A stretch of 64,000 nucleotides of DNA from Cryptomeria japonica (taxonomy: Eukaryota; Streptophyta; Pinopsida; Cupressales; Cupressaceae): contig NC_081413.1 of assembly GCF_030272615.1 (NCBI RefSeq), forward strand, positions 333,784,302 through 333,848,301, in the 5' to 3' direction. The position numbers and the translations under genes are program-made. Under the pieces are notes generated by a model that was given only the letters and a program-made list of their open reading frames with translations, was not told the origin of the DNA and did not search any database. Shown piece by piece: positions 1 through 9,855 of this stretch. Within the stretch, counting starts at the first letter, position 1. Each line of letters starts with the position of its first letter.

Positions 1-1879
1 AATGGCTCTTACATGACATTAATGGCTCTTACATAACCATTTATGGTTATTTCAACTTGCACTCATGTGTCTCCTCAAGCATTTATTGCTTTGACCATGG
101 TTATCCCTTTTGCCTTTGCACAAGAGTTTATCCATTGGCTAAAAGCTTTATTCTTTGAATAAAGAATTTATCCATTCAACTAACCTTGACCTTAACTTCT
201 AAGTTAACCTTCAGGTCATCTCAAGCATTTAATGCTTATTCCCTTTCCTCTCAACCTATCTCACATTGACACTTGTCATCTTGGGATTGGGTTGAAAGCC
301 CTCACATGGATCTCAAATCATGCAATCCTGATCCTTGTTTAGATTACTCAATCTCAACCATCCATTGCTCCATTTTTCCTATAAATAGAGCCCATTTCTT
401 CATAATCCAGATCCTGAAAACTTGTATGCATTTAACCTATAGTGAATTTTAGAGAGCATTTAGCATAGATAACTCATATAATTGTCATTTTGGTTTAAAA
501 CAAATCATCTTGGTATCTATAGCATTTAGTATTAGTGTTTCATTCATATTTAGAGCAAATACTTTAATCTTGAATCTCCATAAGCATCCATAGTGCAAAA
601 AGCTGCTGAGAGCTACACTATTTTAGAACTTGGAGAGGAGAGGAACAGGGAAGGAGAAACTACCAGCGTGGTAGAGAGCATTTGGAGGAGCTTAGTTGCT
701 TTTTGTAGATTCCTTAAGCTTTCTTTTTGCTTAGTAGTGTCTTTCTTGATATGCTTGCTTAGGATAGTTTTTAATTTATGATTTTCTAACTTCTAACAAT
801 CGACTCTTGTTATTTCTTGTTCAGGTGTTTGTTCATCCTAACCTTGTCCTTTTTGCAGAGCATCAATTGTAAACAATGAATATTTCAAGATCCTTTTATG
901 ATGTGTAAGTTAAGAATATTTTATGAAAGGTTCCTAAATGAATACACTTTAAACTGATTTTAGCAATGACTATCGGTTGTAGACAAAATGAATGCCTTTT
1001 GGACTAGGATGGTACACAAAATCTACTATCAAAAGGTTGTCAAAAATTATTGGGACTAGGAGGTGTGAATGACTCTTCTGCTTTTCATGCCATCAAAATT
1101 TGAGTTTGATTGGCATCATTTACTTTTCCAAATTCTTCACACGTAATTCCTGAATCAATTTCCTACACACAAAATGAGGAAAATAGGTTTGTTGAAGGGG
1201 ACTTTCCTAGGTCAAATAGGTTTGAATATGCCTTGAAGTGTTCAATATGGAAGGTTTGTATTCTTAATCTTCTACCCATTTCTTAATCTAAAAGATGATA
1301 TCTTTATTAAATATCTCCTCTATTTTTGGAGGTAGACATCTTTAGGAAAAGATCTCTTCCTCCCTCTTTAAAATGATCCCTTTAGATCTAATCTAAAAAT
1401 GCTTAAAATTGAACATGATACCTTGATGAATCTTTCTTGAATCCTCACACAAGGTTTTAGGATGTCATGCAGACTGTTGATCATGAATGTTGTGCTTTAA
1501 CTTGAATTCTCCTTCAATTCTTGATGAATGCTTGATTGCTTGTTCACTTGGAATTAAATTGATTTTATAATTAAGAGATCACTTGAATTGTAGGTAGGCC
1601 CCTTCAAATGATAGGGTAGCCTTCCTTTTATACCTAATCATACATAAAGTGTTTGATTTTTTTCTCACACATGAGGCAAGAAATGAGGGGTCATATTTTG
1701 GGTCCCAATCATGAGTACCAGGGCACCTAAGGCATCCTTGTCTTGTCAATTTAGGATGTGACATGCTAAAGTGGGCATAAATGTTTCAAGATTAGATGGA
1801 CCTTAAGTGATTGTCTCCCTTGCATATGATTTGTTTGGGTGATAAACTTCACCATTCTACTCACAAGAATTTTATTAAG
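1..1879. other. Unassigned AT-rich stretch
   Basis: I recognise no gene here. The first 41 bases are two direct copies of a 20-base unit beginning AATGGCTCTTACAT. A short open frame at 593-781 has no recognisable domain and ends in a hydrophobic stretch; I do not call it a gene. The TATA-containing segment before it resembles an LTR or a promoter/leader, but I could not pair it with a second copy in the window. Confidence 0.4.
380..388 (+). promoter_or_regulatory. TATA-box-like site
   Basis: TATAAATAG lies about 210 bases upstream of the open frame at 593. This is a textbook plant TATA form and also common in LTR promoters. No transcript evidence is available, so it is only a candidate. Confidence 0.35.
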
Positions 1880-2427
1880 TCTCAAATATAGGGATCATAA
1901 CTTATTAACGATGCAGTTAAAGTCCTTCATGAAGGACTTCTAGAAGTATTTTTGGATGAGTCTTTGTCAAGTGCAGAGAAAAAAGAATTGATACTTAATG
2001 GATATAAGGAAAATTCTTTCAAATTGGAAGCCAAAGTTTTGAAGGATGTAGAGAAGAAGGTGGAAGAGAAAAGACTAGAAGTTTTGGTGATTAGATGTGC
2101 AACAACACATATCAAACTACAAGAAAGCATAATTTATTTTTTAGAAAAGTGTAAAGGATGTAGTGGCGGCATACATGTTTTAAAGGCAATGGCCTAAGTA
2201 TACTAAGGATATTAAGGGTCACATAGATATTATAGCATCACAAATTGTACAACTATCCAATACTATAGACATGAAGAATGATGCAGAAGGAAACTGAAGG
2301 CTTCAAATAGAAAACTTGTACATGCAACTGAATCCATTGACTAATCAGAAGAACAAAATTAAGAAATGGTTTGATCATCTGAGAGATGTTGTAGACTTGC
2401 AACTCACCAGCTACTTAGTTTTTACGG
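1880..2427 (+). pseudogene. Unrecognised broken coding stretch
   Basis: A lysine- and glutamate-rich reading frame runs from about 1880 (open 1952-2197). After a one-base frame change near 2190 it continues (KYTKDIKGHIDIIASQIVQL), meets one TGA at about 2296, and goes on to about 2427, where ACGG|GTAAG resembles a splice donor. The charged helical character suggests a coiled coil. I do not recognise the family. It directly precedes the DRM inverted repeat at 2607, so it may be another captured gene piece or part of the carrier transposon. Confidence 0.3.
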
Positions 2428-2872
2428 GTAAGAATTTTTTTTGTTTTGGTTATGGTTGTGGTGTTTGTAGGGAGACATTTACAAATTTATATCTATTTTC
2501 ACTATTTAATGGTTTATGGGTTTGTAATGGTAATTTAATGTTCTTTCATATTTTTGTATAGATTCTTTATAATAGCCTATTATAGTGATTTGTTCTATTA
2601 TGGATAATGTTGTGGGTCAGATGGCTTTGTCGTTGGTGCATGAAAGCATTGCATGAGTTCTACTTTTAAAAATTACATGAAACATTTTTAATTTATTTGA
2701 TTCAGTATTATTTGAAAAAAAAATTATCAATGATGTTTCTTTTCTCCAAGAATTGGATCTAGGATCTTTCCGTCAGATAATATGTAACATCCAATGACTA
2801 AATCTTTTCTTTACAAATTCTTATTTTATTTAATTATCATCTGAGTGTGAATTATAATTTATATCTATGCAG

Positions 2873-3829
2873 AAGTAAAAGATACAAGCTGAAGACTCGT
2901 GTGCAAGTAAATTTTGTAAAAGAAAGCAAGCGAGCATTATCTTGAATGACATGGAAACAAGCTCATCAGCTACCTAGAAGAAGGCAATTGGAGAAAAGAA
3001 GAGGAAAGTGTTAAAGGGTAATAAATACATAGAGAGTATGCAATACAAACAAACAATGTCTGAAGTGTGTGATGTGACGTCTCTAATTTATGTCCGAAGG
3101 GACTAACTGGTTTTGGAATTCTTGGGAAACCTATTGGGCCACACTTGGATGAAATAAATGTGTTCATGCAAGGGCCACCTATTTTCTATTATGAGAATGA
3201 TGCTTTTGCACTAAAGGATATTTGGAAGACAATATCCAAAAATTTCTATAGTGTGGAACCAGAGTTGGTGGATTTGAAGTAATTTTCAGCTTCCAGAAGA
3301 CCAAGAGGTTATGTACACAATCTCGCAATAGAAGGGTGATTTCAAGCATTACCTCTCCCCCCCATGACTATTCAGGAAGCACTTTCTCAAACAAAGGACT
3401 ATTTCCCTCCATGGGATCAAAGAAAAAAATTGAATTGCTAGACTGTAGATGATGTGGTGGTGTCCTTCGTGAAGAACTCTGCACTATAATTGAAAATTCA
3501 CAATGGAAACTACAAGATAGTGAACAAAAATACATTCTTGAAAAGTGAAAAGAATGGAACTTGGTTTGGGTGGGGCTAGGTTAGGTGGCTCCTCTAGAGG
3601 TTGATGAGATAGAAATAATATTAGGATTTGAATAGGATCACACTCGTGGAACTTCATGTGTGACTGATCGATTGCGTTGTTTGGGTAATGCATTTGAAAT
3701 AGATATAGTTGCATACCATTTATCTATCTTGATTAAAGCCTTTTATCCTGATAGCATTAAATTAAAGTACTTTCTCTTCTATCTGGTATTGGTGGAGTAG
3801 AGGTTGCATTGCATCGACCTAGGATACAT
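2873..3829 (+). pseudogene. DRM-type DNA methyltransferase fragment, left arm
   Basis: Frames in this arm match the amino half of the rearranged catalytic domain of plant DRM (domains rearranged) cytosine-5 methyltransferases, which act in RNA-directed DNA methylation. Visible in order are a basic KKRK stretch, a GFGIPGKP element, GPPIFYYENDA (the motif VI region, usually ENV), RPRGYVHNL, TIQEALSQTKDYFPPWD, KKLNC, WNLVWVG, APLEVDEIEIILGFE, LRCLGNAFEIDIVAYHLS (motif X region) and, after a frame change near 3775, SGIGGVEVALHRPRIH (motif I, the AdoMet site). The catalytic PC motif IV is absent because the copy ends first. A likely 3' splice site (TATGCAG) precedes it at 2872. In-frame stops at DLK*F, EG*F, LNC*T and within WVGLG*VAPL kill it. 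Confidence 0.88.
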
Positions 3830-4779
3830 ATTTCCGTAGATACAACACAAGTTAAATGTATCTTAGGTCGATGCAAAGCAACCTCTACTCCAGAGATCAC
3901 CAAAAAATAGAGAAAGAAATTTAATTTAATGCCATTAGGATAAAAGTCTTTAATCAAGACAGATAAATGGTATGAAATTGTATCTATTTGGAATGTATTA
4001 CCCAAACAACGCAATAAATCGGTTGCACATGAAGTTCCATGAGTGTGATCTTTTTCAAATCCTAATATGATTTCTATCTTGACAACCTCTAGAGGAGCCA
4101 CCTGACCTGGCCCCACCAAAATCAAGATCCATTCTTCCCACTTTTCAAGAATGTATTTCTATTCACTATCTTGCAGTTTCCCTCGTGAATTTTCAATTAT
4201 AGTGCAGAGTTCTTCACGAAGGACACCACCACATCATCTAGAGTCTATGCTTCAATTTTTTTCTTTGATCCCATGGAGGCCAATAGTCCTTTGTCTAAGG
4301 AAGTTCTTCCTGAATAGTCATGGGGGGAGAGGTAATTCTTGAAATCACCCTTCTATTGGGAGATTGTGTACATAGCCTCTTGGTCTTCTGGAAGCTGAAA
4401 AGTACTTCAAGTCTGCCAACTCTGGTTCCACACTATAGAAATTTTTGGATATTGCCTTCCAAATATCCTTCGGTGCAAAAGCATCATTCTCATTATAGAA
4501 AAAAGGTGGTCCTTGCATGAACACATTGATTTCCTCCAAGCGTGGCCCAATAGGTTTCCCAGGAACTCCAAAACTAGTTAGTCCCTCCGAACATAAATTA
4601 GAGACATCACATCACACACTCCAAACATTGTTTATTTGTATTGCATACTCTCTATGTAGTTATCACCCTTTAACACTTTCCTCTTCTAGGTAGCTGATGA
4701 GCTTGTTTCCTTGTCATTCAAGATAATGCTTGCTTGCTTTCTTTTAAGCACATGAGTCTTCAGCTTGTATCTTCTGCTT
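3830..4779 (-). pseudogene. DRM-type DNA methyltransferase fragment, right arm
   Basis: This is the mirror copy of the left-arm DRM fragment. It reads leftward with SFGVPGKPIGP, GPPFFYNENDAFAPKDIW, DLKYFSASRRPRGYVHNLP, MTIQEELP, YWPPWDQRKK, a long open stretch with VAPLEVVKIEIILGF, LLRCLGNTFQIDTISYHLS, then GVEVALHRPKIH and CVVSTEI in the spacer. It is less broken than the left arm, but it shares the in-frame TGA after HNL.IEG. That implies the captured gene was already dead when it was duplicated in inverted orientation. No catalytic PC motif is present, so no methyltransferase activity can be encoded. Confidence 0.9.
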
Positions 4780-5047
4780 CTGCATAGATATAAATTATAA
4801 TTCACACTCGGATGATAATTAAATAAAATAAGAATTTGTAAAGAAAAGATTTAGTCATTGGATGTTACATATTATCTGATGAAAAGATCCTAGACAATTC
4901 TTGGAGAAAGGAAACATCATTGATAATCTTTTTTTGCAAATAACACTGAATAAAATAAATAAAAAATGTTTTATACAATTTTTAAAAGTAGAACTCGTTC
5001 AATGCTTTCATGCATCGATGACAAAGCTATCTGACCCACAGCATTTG

Positions 5048-5292
5048 ATACCATCAAAATTCTGACGACAACTAAAGAAATATCCAACGAGGATGTTGTA
5101 TATCTGATGTCACTTCCTTGTCGGACAGTCGTCGAGGAGAAAACATAACATCCGTCAGAATTCTGATCGTAATCCATCAAAATTTTTGGTCGAGGGAGCA
5201 AATATAGCCGCCGTCAGAAGACTTCATAACATTGTCAGAATTTTGACGCAAATGGCATCGTCGGGAAGACCGACGATGAGTTTTCGACAGTG
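5048..5292 (-). mobile_element. CACTA-like terminal region (candidate)
   Basis: Read on the minus strand the segment starts CACTGTCGAAAACTC and is packed with short palindromic motifs of the CGTCGG...CCGACG and CGTCAGAATTCTGA type (near 5055, 5110, 5150, 5215, 5240, 5262). Plant CACTA (En/Spm) elements typically have such subterminal repeats. It abuts the outer end of the right DRM arm, so a CACTA-like element may have carried the captured gene. I could not find a matching left terminus upstream of 2607, so the family call is tentative. Confidence 0.45.
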
Positions 5293-5374
5293 AAAATTGG
5301 TCGGAAGTTCGATGTGGTGTTTTCGGACTACTGACAATTGTCCATTGGAAATTAGGCCCAAATGTACTAGTGCT

Positions 5375-7207
5375 TCCACATGCATTCATTGCTACCACTT
5401 TTGATCCACAGACATTTTGGGAAGCATCAAGGGTTCCTGAGTAGGACCAAGCTATAGAGGAAGAGTATAGTTCCTTGATGAGGAACAATACATGGTATTT
5501 ATTCCATCTCCCTAAGTGGAGAAAGATGGTTTGACAAAAGTGGATCTATCGAACTAAGTTTGCAACAGATGGTAGTGTGGATAAGTATAAGGCTCGGCTT
5601 GTTGTGAAAGGTTTCTCTCAGGTTCCAATGACTATACTGAGACCTTTGTGCCCATAGCCAAGATTAACTCCATTCACTTGACACTTTCTATTGCTACAAC
5701 TCATGGTTGGGTTGTACATCAGATGGATGTGAAGAGTGCTTTTCTTCATGGTGATCTTGATGAGGAGATTTATACGGAGCAGCCACAGGGTTTCATTCAG
5801 GATACTTCCTTGGTTTGTAGACTAAGGAAATCTCTCTATGGCCTTAAGTAGACCCCAAGGGATTGGTACACCAAGATGGATTCCTTTCTTCTCTTAGCAG
5901 GGTTCACCAGGTGTCATTCTGATCTAAAAGTCTACATTTTATGACAGGATGACTCTCACTTGATACTTGTGCTCTATGTTGATGATTTGATCATTACAAG
6001 GAGCACCACATCCATCATTAGCATGGTCAAATCTGCTTTGCATGATAGATTTTCTATGACTAAGTTGGGTCTTTTGCACTATTTTCTCAGGATAGAGATT
6101 TCACAGTCACCTTCCAAGATTACACTATCGCAGCCCAAGTATGCTCTTGATCTACTTGCACGCTTTCATATGGCTAATTGTAAGCCTGCACCGACTCCCT
6201 TTCTTTCAGGAGTCAAGCTTGAGGCTCAGTGCTCTTCTCCACTAGTTGATGTCACATTGTATCGTCAGCTTGTGGGTAGTCTCATCTACTTGACTCACAC
6301 ACGCTCTGATATTTCATTTGCGGTTGGCATGGTTTCCCGCTTCATGCAAGAACCACATGAGCTTCATTGGAAAGCCACCAAATGTATCCTTCATTACGTC
6401 TAGGGTACACATCACTATGGGAATCACTATGCAGTAGGCACAGGACTTCACTTGGTTGGTTACACAGACTCTGATTGTGCTAGTGATCTTGATGATTAGA
6501 GTCTACTTCAGGTTACAGTTTCCACCTTGGTTCGAGCCCCATTTGTTGGCAGAGTAAGAAGCAGCATGCTATTTCTCTCTCTTCAACTGAGGCTGAGTAT
6601 CAAGGAGTTGTTAACGCAGCGATTGAGACCATTTGGCTTCAATATATTCTCACACAGTTTGGGTTCACCACTCCACGACTGACAATTCTACATTATGACA
6701 ATCAGAGTGCTATTGCAATCTCGAAGAACTCAGTCCAATACTAGTGGACCAAAAACATCAAGATCCATATGCACTACATTTGAGAGTTGATTTAGGAGTA
6801 GGTCATTGATTTGAAGTATTGTCCTACAGTGGAGTAGGTTGCTAACATCTTTACCAAACCTTTCACCGAGAGTAAGTTCCAGCAGTTGTGAACTCTCTTG
6901 GAGGTGTGGGATGTCTCATTAGGGGGGGGGTCAGCCGACTTCTCCTTCCTCTCTTATGAGGGGGACTTTTTCCTCTTTGAGGTTTTGTCCTTCTTCTTTG
7001 AGAGTCTTTTGTACATTCATCTCTCTTTTGGGGGGGAGTTTTTTTCCCACTGGGTTTTCTCCCTTTCTCCATTTGTGAGAGATTTCATTGCATTGTTTTT
7101 CTTGCATTTGCATTTTGTACATGGGTACCTATCATAGCCTAGTAGTCGAGACCCATCTTGCATTGTTGACTTGAGTCTTCATTGCCCTAAGTTGCACTTA
7201 AGGGGGG
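5375..7207 (+). pseudogene. Copia polyprotein, 3' part (RT and RNase H), broken
   Basis: The conceptual product starts inside the region before reverse transcriptase (TTFDPQTFWEASR; EEEYSSLMRNNTW; WIYRTKFATDGSVDKYKAR). It continues through VHQMDVKSAFLHGDLDEE, LRKSLYGLK, the catalytic LYVDDLII near 5980, and the RNase H segment with GYTDSDCASD, STEAEYQGVV and HYDNQSAIAISKN. It ends with the NIFTKPF tail at about 6860. Gag, protease and integrase are missing, so the element is 5'-truncated at the CACTA-like segment. There is a frameshift near 5622, stops at 5849 and 5941, and several changes after 6400. A G-rich untranslated part and a polypurine tract (AAGGGGGG, ending 7207) lead into the LTR. 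Confidence 0.9.
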
Positions 7208-7657
7208 TGTTGGTGTAAATAAATATTCATTATGGATATTATTATACTTTACTTAAGTTAACTTACGATAATGCATCTCTTCATAGTTTGGATTTGAGAC
7301 ACTTAGGGAAGTGTGCACATAGGAATATAGCTTGTAGGATAAATTCCACCTTTTGTGGTCTTATTTTGTTGTTACACTCCACATTCGGTGGGTCATCCAC
7401 CTCTTGTGGAATATTATATTATTTCTCCTACCTACCCCTAGTATTTCTTATCTACCCTTGTTTCTCATTGAGCCACATGTCATGATTGTGTGCTCGTACA
7501 TCCATATGGCCTTGCCTATATAAGCAAGCCCATATTCATTGTATTGGTTAATCCAGTTGATCATTTGCATATTTATTAGAATACAGTTTGTTCTTGTCAT
7601 TCTTTTGTCTCTCTTTTATACTTCTCATTGTGCCCTTGATCTTGGCAAAATCTCACA
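7208..7657 (+). repeat. Copia 3' LTR of the truncated element
   Basis: The LTR begins TGTTGGTGTAAATAA immediately after the polypurine tract. It carries a TATA-like TATATAAG at 7517-7524, about 140 bases from its end. The right boundary is uncertain (around 7655, near AAATCTCACA) because the 5' LTR is not in the window for comparison. Confidence 0.75.
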
Positions 7658-8280
7658 AGATTTTAAAATCCCTTTTAAATCAAAACATTAACATGATATA
7701 AATAAATAAATTCCTCCATTATTCCTTTATTTTATTTTTCACACAAAAGTTAATGAAAGAAGATATTTATTTTTTTAAAGTTTATTTTTCTTTTTCTTAA
7801 ATGTTTATCTCCATATTTGCAAAATACATTACACAAATATAATTTCACAAATTTGATAATAATTAAATCATATAATTCATCAATTTAATTTAACCACTTG
7901 AGTTATATAATTTTGCCAATTAATAATACAAAAAGGGGTCCTATTTAATTTAATCTCTTTATTTAAAAATACCTAAAAAAACACATCAAACAATTAAGTA
8001 TTTAAAGTATAATATTCAACTTTACGAAATGCATAACACACAACTACAAAAACTAAACAAACACATGACCTGCAAACCAACGTCAGAATAGTCGCCTACT
8101 TGGTGAACAGACAGGGTCGACAAAAGACTGACGATGCTCACTATTGTGCAAGGCTAGAGATGACCTTAGGGACTTAGAACTACCTCCTCCACTTCCATTA
8201 GGTTAATTAGGTATGCTCAGACCTGTGGAGCCAGGTGGAGACGATACCTTGTACCTACACGGTACTTGTACCTACAATTT

Positions 8281-9784
8281 TGTTGGCATATGTGTAGAGT
8301 ATGTTGACATGATGATATTGTATGTTGTCATTGATGTCAATATGATGAAGAGTGAACCGGTATATTGAAGTAAGAACTTGCAAGAGAACCGATATATGTG
8401 AAAAAGTGAACCGGTATGGCTGTCTAAGTGAACTGGTATGTTGAAATGTGAACCGGTATATGTGAAAAAGTGAAGCGGTATGTTTGTCCAAGTGAACCGG
8501 TATGTTGGAATGTGAACCGGTATATGGAATGTTTTGTATCAAGGTTTCATATGGTATGACTACCGGTTGGTAGTATTAGCTTTAGGGTTTCCGGTTGAAG
8601 TGTTCTATGCCTATGTAATTCAACCGATGACATTGTGTGATGTGTTAGCATTGTAATGAAGAACAGATTGTATTGCCATGTCAGCCTTGTGCGCGTGAAG
8701 GATCTTGCATGAAGGAGATTGATCCTATCTACCTCGGGAATGTGTGAAGCCTCTATAAATAGTGGAGAATGCATGATGGGTTATCAACCTCCAAGAAGCA
8801 ATGAAGAACAAATGTTGGAGAATGTCTTGAGATCTATTCAAGACTATTGTAATCAATGCAATATGATCAATGGTCAGGATTGAACTGACTGAATTGCTTA
8901 ACCTAAATATTTAGGGTTTAGGGTTTATGCTACCGGCCTATCTATTTCCTATAAGGTCAATGTTGTTTTTCATATTGAGGTTGCTGGAAAATGTTGTGTG
9001 TGTATCTAAGTGCAAAGATACATGATTCTTGCTAGACCAGATAAGAGAATAGATACCTGCAGAGTGTGAGTGCAGAAGGAAGGAACTAAAGCGGATTTGC
9101 ATTAGCATTGAGTGTTGTTACCAGATCATTGTAATACCTGTTGACCTCTAACCACTTCAACAGTTGGAAAATCCCTTAATAGGGTAGCTTTAACCAGCTT
9201 GCTATAAATCCTTTAACAAGGTGACTCAAAATCATTGAGTTCTTAAAATCCTCTAACAAGGTAACCTTTAACAGGGTTTAACCCTTAACTGGGTGATCCC
9301 TAGCTGGATTGGTTCTTAACAGAACCTATTGTAAAGTCTTTAACCAGACTAGGCTCCTAACAAAGAGGACTTCAAACGAGTTCAAAGAACAGCTTGTGGG
9401 TATTCATCCCCACCGTGGTTTTTCCCAGTTGTGTTTCCATGTGAAAATAATGTGTGTTATGTGTGATCCTTTGTTATTCTCTGTTAAGCGGTAAAGCATG
9501 TTGAACCAGTAAGTCTTTACATTTCAGTTGAAGTATTACTAGTGTATGCATATGGGTGAAGGGGAAGTAAGATGTTAAATTATGTGGAAAGCTGAGTTAC
9601 CGGTTTATGTCTTTCACTATGCTTAACCAGTAGTAATCTGGTTTAGACCGATGTTATTGCTTGCCAGTCAAAGTGCAGGGTTCTCAGTCAAACCGGTTCA
9701 AGGAAAAGTGTTTTTATCAGTACTAATTCACCCCCCCCCTCCTCAGTACCGGTTTGGTACTAATTGTTCATCATTGAGTTATCA
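8281..9784 (+). repeat. Copia 5' LTR
   Basis: It starts TGTTGGCATATG and ends TGAGTTATCA. At 8338-8525 it has seven or more spaced copies of a GTGAACCGGTAT-type motif. At 9165-9360 a run of TTTAAC.AGG/CCTTTAAC units is partly self-complementary. A TATAAAT box lies at 8754-8760. A C9 tract (9731-9739) lies close to the 3' end. Confidence 0.93.
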
Positions 9785-9786
9785 AT

Positions 9787-9798
9787 TAGTATCAGAGC
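9787..9798 (+). other. Primer-binding site (initiator Met tRNA)
   Basis: TAGTATCAGAGC lies two bases after the 5' LTR. It matches the usual TGGTATCAGAGC except for one G-to-A change. Confidence 0.9.
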
Positions 9799-9855
9799 AT
9801 CCTCCAGGTCCTCTATGTTGTAAGCTTAACCGCTTGAGGTAAAGATCCTACTCTA

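Larger units (their letters stand above)
2607..5047. repeat. Long inverted repeat of a captured DRM fragment
   Basis: The left arm (2607-3829) and right arm (3856-5047) are reverse complements of one another, roughly 90-95% alike by eye with small indels, around a 26-nt spacer (3830-3855). At the centre, GCATCGACCTAGGATACAT at 3811-3829 pairs with its complement at 3856-3874. The outer edge is GTGGGTCAGAT near 2612 against ATCTGACCCAC near 5030. Both arms contain an AT-rich non-coding part (probably intron) and then a DRM-like coding part reading toward the centre. A transcript from either side would fold into a hairpin of about 1.2 kb. Confidence 0.93.

Noticed and set aside
3757..4125. 122-codon frame read as an intact DRM-like gene
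   Set aside because: It crosses the hairpin centre and reads into antisense of the other arm, so it cannot be a natural gene end.
6863..7137. Overlapping open frames on both strands
   Set aside because: They lie in the G-rich untranslated region between the Copia polyprotein and its 3' LTR.
8255..8774. Minus-strand open frames in the Copia LTR
   Set aside because: They arise from the ACCGGTAT motif array and recur in the other LTR; no protein family.
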